Assembly: GCA_025655595.1 (NCBI GenBank)
Contig: JAHXIO010000003.1
Location: 124,001 to 188,000, forward strand
DNA length: 64,000 nucleotides
Direction of reading: 5' to 3'
Source: Candidatus Thiodiazotropha sp. (ex Monitilora ramsayi)
Lineage (GTDB): Bacteria; Pseudomonadota; Gammaproteobacteria; Chromatiales; Chromatiaceae
In this document: piece after piece, positions 60,766-64,000 of the stretch
How positions within the stretch are numbered: position 1 is the stretch's first letter
Layout of the letters: every line of letters begins with the position of its first letter
Notes under the pieces: generated by a model
What the model saw: only the letters and a program-made list of their open reading frames with translations
What the model was told of the DNA's origin: nothing
The model's database searches: none
Program-made: the position numbers and the translations under genes

Positions 60766-61107
60766 ATGAACCTGCTATTTGTATGTAGTGAAAATAGACT
60801 TCGCAGCCCAACAGGAGAAGAAGTATTTTCAGCTTATGAAGGTATTGATGCTATTGGCTGTGGCACAAATGCAGATGCCGCAACTACCGTTAGCGGTGAT
60901 TTAATTGAATGGGCTGATATCGTTTTTGTTATGGAACGTAGCCATAGAAATAAAGTATCAAAAAAATTCAAGGCGTTACTTAAAGGTAAAAAACTGATAT
61001 GCCTAGATATACCAGATGAGTATGAGCGAATGGACCCTGTTCTAGTGCGCCTTATTGAAAATAGAGTTATACGGCACTTGCCGTCAACGGTGCGTAAAAA
61101 TGCATAA
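60766..61107 (+). CDS. Low-molecular-weight phosphotyrosine-phosphatase-like cassette protein
   Basis: 113 aa from the ATG at 60766 (GAGAAGAAAG lies just before it). An in-frame ATG at 60748 inside attC3 is also possible. It opens MNLLFVCSENRLRSPTGEEVF, with the C-x5-R-(S/T) catalytic loop of LMW-PTPs (CSENRLRS), and ends ICLDIPDEYERMDPVLV, the D-P-type region that should supply the acid Asp. This short form is common in integron cassettes and phages. Substrate unknown; cytoplasmic. Confidence 0.8.
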   Translation: MNLLFVCSENRLRSPTGEEVFSAYEGIDAIGCGTNADAATTVSGDLIEWADIVFVMERSHRNKVSKKFKALLKGKKLICLDIPDEYERMDPVLVRLIENRVIRHLPSTVRKNA

Positions 61108-61140
61108 CCAGGCCATCAAATCCGACGCTCGTACCTTGTA
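61102..61140 (+). other. Integron attC site 4, 5' part only
   Basis: GCATAACCAGGCCATCAAATCCGACGCTCG is a typical attC left half. No matching right half follows; the 72-bp palindromic element starts at 61148, so the site appears interrupted or deleted. Confidence 0.55.
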
Positions 61141-61147
61141 ATAGTGT

Positions 61148-61219
61148 AATAGGGGACAGACCACGGTTTATGTATTAGAAATTGTACTGTTTACAGAGAA
61201 ACGTGGTCTGTCCCCTATT
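61148..61219. repeat. 72-bp palindromic element, copy 2
   Basis: Same perfect 18-bp ends and same 72-bp length as the copy at 58741, with a differing centre. It is followed by a degenerate extra half (GTCCCCTATTTTT at ~61231 and CGTGGTCTACCCCCTAT at ~61271-61288), i.e. the remains of a second copy. Confidence 0.85.
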
Positions 61220-61319
61220 TTTGTATTTTTGTCCCCTATTTTTGCTCCTAAAATTTGAACTTCAAAAAAACGTGGTCTACCCCCTATGATAACCGTTCAC
61301 TATCTTTCTGGAGGTTACT

Positions 61320-62012
61320 GTGAATAAAATCGTTCTGGTTTCAATCGTGCTGACCATGGTCAGCGCCTGCGTCAAAGCGCAAGACACAACCGTCACCGAC
61401 GATACTATGACGGGCCCCATGAGCTTTTTCATAACCAGCATCGGTGCGGGTGATGGCGCTAATTTCGGTGGCATAGAAGGTGCCGATGAGCATTGTCAGG
61501 ATCTTGCCGATGATGCGGGTGCGGGTAACAGGACCTGGCGTGCCTATCTGAGTACCACGGGAAGAGTCAACTTTAAGAACCCGGAAGATAACACACCCTC
61601 TATCCATGCACGCGATCGTATCGGTAAAGGGCCTTGGTATAATGCGAAAGGCGAATTGATCGCTCGGGATGTGGAACACCTGCATAGCAATAACAACATC
61701 AATAAACAGACCGCATTGAACGAAAAAGGTGAAATGGTCAATGGACGCGGTGATAACCCAAATCAACACGATATCCTGACCGGCTCTCGTCCAGATGGCA
61801 CAGCATTCTCGCCCCATGTGAGCTTTACCTGCAAGAACTGGTTCAGCAATGAAGAAGGTGCCGCGGCGGTCGGCCATCATGATAAAACCGGCCCGTCAGA
61901 GGATAACTGGGCAAAATCCTGGAACTTCTCACATTTCAGCAGGGGCTGTAGTCAAAAAGCACTCGAAAGCTCGGGCGGTGCCGGCTTGCTATATTGTTTT
62001 GCCATTGATTGA
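61320..62012 (+). CDS. Secreted lectin-like protein
   Basis: 230 aa with a GTG start after SD GGAGG. The signal peptide is VLVSIVLTMVSACVKA; a Cys occurs at its end but the lipobox is weak. The mature part has MSFFITSIGAGDGANFGGIEGADEHCQDLADDAG, TWRAYLSTTG, ARDRIGKGPWYNAKGELIARDVEHLH, NGRGDNPNQHDILTGSRPDG and the ending HFSRGCSQKALESSGGAGLLYCFAID. It matches a widespread exported family usually labelled lectin or C-type-lectin/endostatin-like; four Cys probably form two disulfides. Ligand unknown. It lies between two palindromic elements in the cassette region. Confidence 0.65.
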   Translation: MNKIVLVSIVLTMVSACVKAQDTTVTDDTMTGPMSFFITSIGAGDGANFGGIEGADEHCQDLADDAGAGNRTWRAYLSTTGRVNFKNPEDNTPSIHARDRIGKGPWYNAKGELIARDVEHLHSNNNINKQTALNEKGEMVNGRGDNPNQHDILTGSRPDGTAFSPHVSFTCKNWFSNEEGAAAVGHHDKTGPSEDNWAKSWNFSHFSRGCSQKALESSGGAGLLYCFAID

Positions 62013-62015
62013 AAA

Positions 62016-62071
62016 ACAGGGGCAGATCACGATTAAACTGTTTTCTACAAAACGTGATCTGTCCCTGACCC
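62016..62071. repeat. Palindromic element, divergent copy 3
   Basis: ACAGGGGCAGATCACG and CGTGATCTGTCCCTG are imperfect inverted ends ~56 bp apart, a diverged relative of the 72-bp element. It starts 4 bases after the lectin-like gene and may also end its mRNA. Confidence 0.65.
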
Positions 62072-62114
62072 CGGTTTCCCAGAAAGCTTTTTAGAGAATG
62101 TGGGTTCTAATTGA

Positions 62115-62181
62115 ATACAACATACAAATCGCTCAAGATCGTGGACGCGCTAAAGCGCGCCCCTTAGCTCAACCGTTAGAG
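62115..62181 (+). other. Integron attC site 5 (degenerate)
   Basis: ATACAAC ... hairpin GGACGCGC-TAAA-GCGCGCC ... AACCGTTAGAG. Hairpin and spacing are right. The 5' and 3' boxes deviate at one position each. Confidence 0.6.
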
Positions 62182-62207
62182 CAAGCTAAAAGATTTAGGA
62201 GATAAAA

Positions 62208-62327
62208 ATGGAAATGAATGTAACAGTAAGCTTCAGATTTGAAGAAGAAAAAAAACACAAAGGATTAACTTATGAAGTTATATATCAATTCCTGCGAAGC
62301 AACACACTGGGATATGGTTCGGTTTAA
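62208..62327 (+). CDS. 39-aa cassette ORF
   Basis: ATG at 62208 with SD AGGAG 5 bases upstream, just after attC5. It encodes MEMNVTVSFRFEEEKKHKG and ends LRSNTLGYGSV at a TAA. It could be a small protein or the 5' piece of a cassette gene cut short, since no further frame continues it. The following 62328-62620 region holds no recognisable gene. Confidence 0.45.
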   Translation: MEMNVTVSFRFEEEKKHKGLTYEVIYQFLRSNTLGYGSV

Positions 62328-62620
62328 CAACATTAAGGGGCACGGCTGTCATTCAATCTAGTGGTAACCGGAAGCAATTATCCTTCGATTCTTTAAAATG
62401 ATAGGCCTCAAATATCTGGATTTGAATGGTAATCTTTTAGGTATTCAACATGATACATGGATGAGGCAGTGCCTTATTATCTAGTGTGACGCATAAAGTT
62501 ATTCTCTCAAAGAGAAGATGATAGAGTGAATAATAAAATCGTATTCATTTATAATGAATCCTTTGTCAGGAACATCAATAAGAGCGGTAAGACCCGCATC
62601 GAGACAGCGAAATCGTAGAC

Positions 62621-63343
62621 GTGGAAAAAAGGCATAAAAAAACGGCGTTATTTTGGTTATTGATTAAACGCCTCTTACAGACCGTTTTCATTCTGCTTTT
62701 GTTTCTAGTGGGTACGATAGTGATGCTTCGTTTTATTGATCCGCCTTATTGGTCTGTGCGGGTACAACGGGCTATGGACCCGCCAGCCAGTTATCCCGAG
62801 ACCATCAAGCATCAATGGTGTGATATTGATGAAATTCCACTGGCTTTGCAGCAGGCAGTTGTGGCATCTGAGGATCAGAATTTCCCACACCATTCAGGGA
62901 TTGACTTGGGAGCGATTGAAAAGGCACTGACGGAAGCGAAGCAGGGTGCCGGTCTGCGCGGTGCAAGTACAATCACTCAACAGACGGTAAAGAATCTCTT
63001 TTTATGGCAGGGTAAGCATTGGAGTCGAAAGGCCCTGGAGGGTGCTCTCTCTCTGTTAGTCGAGCTACTATGGGATAAACAACGGATTCTGGAAGTCTAC
63101 CTGAATATCGCTGAGTATGGACCGGGTGTCTATGGGGTTTGTGCGGGCAGTGAATACTGGTATGGATCGCCAGTCAGTCAACTCTCCAGAAATCAGGCGG
63201 CGCGGCTGGTAGCGGTGTTGCCCAGCCCATGGCGATATCGTGCGCAACCGCCAACTCCCTTTATATCGGAAAGGGCTCGATGGATTGAGCAGCAAGTGGA
63301 TATGCTGGGCCAGGACTGGCTGAAACCGGTCCACGGTAAGTGA
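62621..63343 (+). CDS. mtgA: Monofunctional peptidoglycan transglycosylase
   Basis: 240 aa with a GTG start. One N-terminal TM (LLQTVFILLLFLVGTIVMLRF), then the GT51 glycosyltransferase domain: VVASEDQNFPHHSGID (catalytic Glu), GASTITQQTVKNLFLWQ, SRKALEGALSLLVELLWDKQRILEVYLNIAEYGPGVYGV and ARLVAVLPSPWRY. It polymerises lipid II into glycan strands in the periplasm. Length and motifs are normal; marks the return to ordinary chromosome. Confidence 0.95.
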   Translation: MEKRHKKTALFWLLIKRLLQTVFILLLFLVGTIVMLRFIDPPYWSVRVQRAMDPPASYPETIKHQWCDIDEIPLALQQAVVASEDQNFPHHSGIDLGAIEKALTEAKQGAGLRGASTITQQTVKNLFLWQGKHWSRKALEGALSLLVELLWDKQRILEVYLNIAEYGPGVYGVCAGSEYWYGSPVSQLSRNQAARLVAVLPSPWRYRAQPPTPFISERARWIEQQVDMLGQDWLKPVHGK

Positions 63344-63362
63344 TAGGAACAAACACAAACAA

Positions 63363-63441
63363 GCAGGGGCAGACCACGGTTTATAAAAATAAAAAGTGTC
63401 GATGATAAATGATAATCTGGTAATAGGGGACAGACCAGGGT
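63363..63441. repeat. Palindromic element fragments, copy 4
   Basis: CAGGGGCAGACCACGGTTTATA (63363-) and AATAGGGGACAGACCAGGGTTTGT (63423-) are two left halves in the same orientation, so this is a rearranged remnant rather than a complete element. Confidence 0.6.
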
Positions 63442-63516
63442 TTGTGTATAGAGCCCCACCCTACGATCTCTCTTACTCGGTAGGGGGAGGCTGCCCGATC
63501 AGACACCCTGAGTATA

Positions 63517-64000
63517 CTAAGCTCTCTTTTGTGCCATTGGCATCAGGATCATACCCATGACATCAAGTGCCTTGGCAAGCATGTCGTCGACGAACGGAGC
63601 GATTGTCTCCGGGCTCAGTCCTGTCATCTCCCATGCACTGGGTTCGATGGCCCAGAGCATTTCATCAACAGCAAAGCCGGCCATTTCACCCCGTGCGATG
63701 GCCAGGGCAATATGCACCAGAGCCACGTCGAGCTCTGTGTCAGTTGCCTCCTGAGGACAGTGATGGTATTTGGCAACGGAGATCAGGTTCTCTGGCAGGT
63801 TCCATGAGCGCATCAACGCCGCACCCACATCCATATGGTTGAAGCCGATAATCTGATTTTCCGTTTCCGCCAATATCCAGTCATCGCCACCAGTGACTTC
63901 CAAAACCCTCTTGGCTTTCTCCGGAATGGTCAGATAGATAGCCAGCCGTCCCACATCGTGAAGCATGCCGGCCACAAAGAGACGCTCGCTGTGTAGGGCA
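63517..64000 (-). CDS. HDOD-domain protein (5' end outside window)
   Basis: The frame is open to the window edge; ~160 C-terminal residues are visible. FVAGMLHDVGRLAIYLTIPEKA, then IIGFNHMDVGAALMRSWNLPENLISVAKYHHCP, fits the HDOD family (relatives of HD phosphohydrolases used in signalling). The His-Asp pair in LHDVGRL is kept. The C-terminal helices (MLAKALDVMGMILM) follow. Probably a signalling protein, perhaps c-di-GMP related. An imperfect hairpin GTAGGG...CCCTAC lies in the 3' region (~63470). Confidence 0.8.
   Translation of the reverse strand, partial: ALHSERLFVAGMLHDVGRLAIYLTIPEKAKRVLEVTGGDDWILAETENQIIGFNHMDVGAALMRSWNLPENLISVAKYHHCPQEATDTELDVALVHIALAIARGEMAGFAVDEMLWAIEPSAWEMTGLSPETIAPFVDDMLAKALDVMGMILMPMAQKRA

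Overview
The window looks like a chromosome segment of a free-living or symbiotic gammaproteobacterium. The glcDEF-glcB glycolate/glyoxylate operon, a complete type VI secretion system (T6SS), mtgA and the REP-associated transposase all fit that class. The protein style suggests a Chromatiales-like sulfur oxidiser (Sedimenticola / Thiodiazotropha type). That placement is an impression from the sequences, not a computed one. Base composition is mosaic: AT-rich accessory ends (about 0-8 kb and 57.6-62.6 kb) flank a GC-richer core.

Left accessory region (1-8.6 kb, plus strand). A two-gene RHS toxin comes first: a YD-repeat/TSP3 polypeptide, then a Sec-signal-bearing RHS-core protein ending in a colicin-D-type tRNase domain, then its immunity protein. 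Next is an array of six divergent paralogous small secreted proteins and a secreted phospholipase-A2-like protein, interleaved with many copies of a GGGGACGGAGG repeat. The repeat is the end sequence of a REP-associated tyrosine transposase (RAYT). One intact RAYT, one decayed RAYT and several solo flanks are present, together with attC-like vestiges.

Middle (8.6-27 kb). This holds a small Cys-rich membrane protein missed by length cut-offs, a candidate sRNA, a PKD-domain exoprotein, a methyltransferase and a patatin lipoprotein. A ModA-like periplasmic binding protein is paired with a HAMP-PAS-GGDEF-EAL enzyme, flanked by collinear ~330-bp direct repeats; one copy is part of a histidine-phosphatase gene and the other is its dead duplicate. 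The glcDEF - NMT1-like - glcB operon follows (minus strand), then a GNAT protein and a cupin pseudogene.

T6SS (27.4-58.6 kb, plus strand). The order is TagH-C-like, tssJ, tssK, tssL, tssM, tagF, tssA, tssB, tssC, hcp, tssE, tssF, tssG, tssH(clpV), vgrG, DUF6484, TIGR02270-like, DUF2169, ketosynthase-like protein, a 1568-aa DUF4150/VasX-like effector, a membrane protein (probable immunity) and a lipoprotein. The genes could form one machine with one cargo module at its 3' end: VgrG and the DUF4150 (PAAR-like) effector form the tip, DUF2169 and its neighbours act as adaptors, and the two downstream genes protect the cell.

Right accessory region (58.7-62.4 kb). A string of integron-type gene cassettes with recognisable attC sites and no integrase in the window (a CALIN), invaded by 72-bp perfect-ended palindromic elements. 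It carries a lipoprotein, two unknown envelope proteins, a low-molecular-weight phosphatase-like protein, a lectin-like secreted protein and a 39-aa ORF. The window ends with mtgA and a partial HDOD gene.
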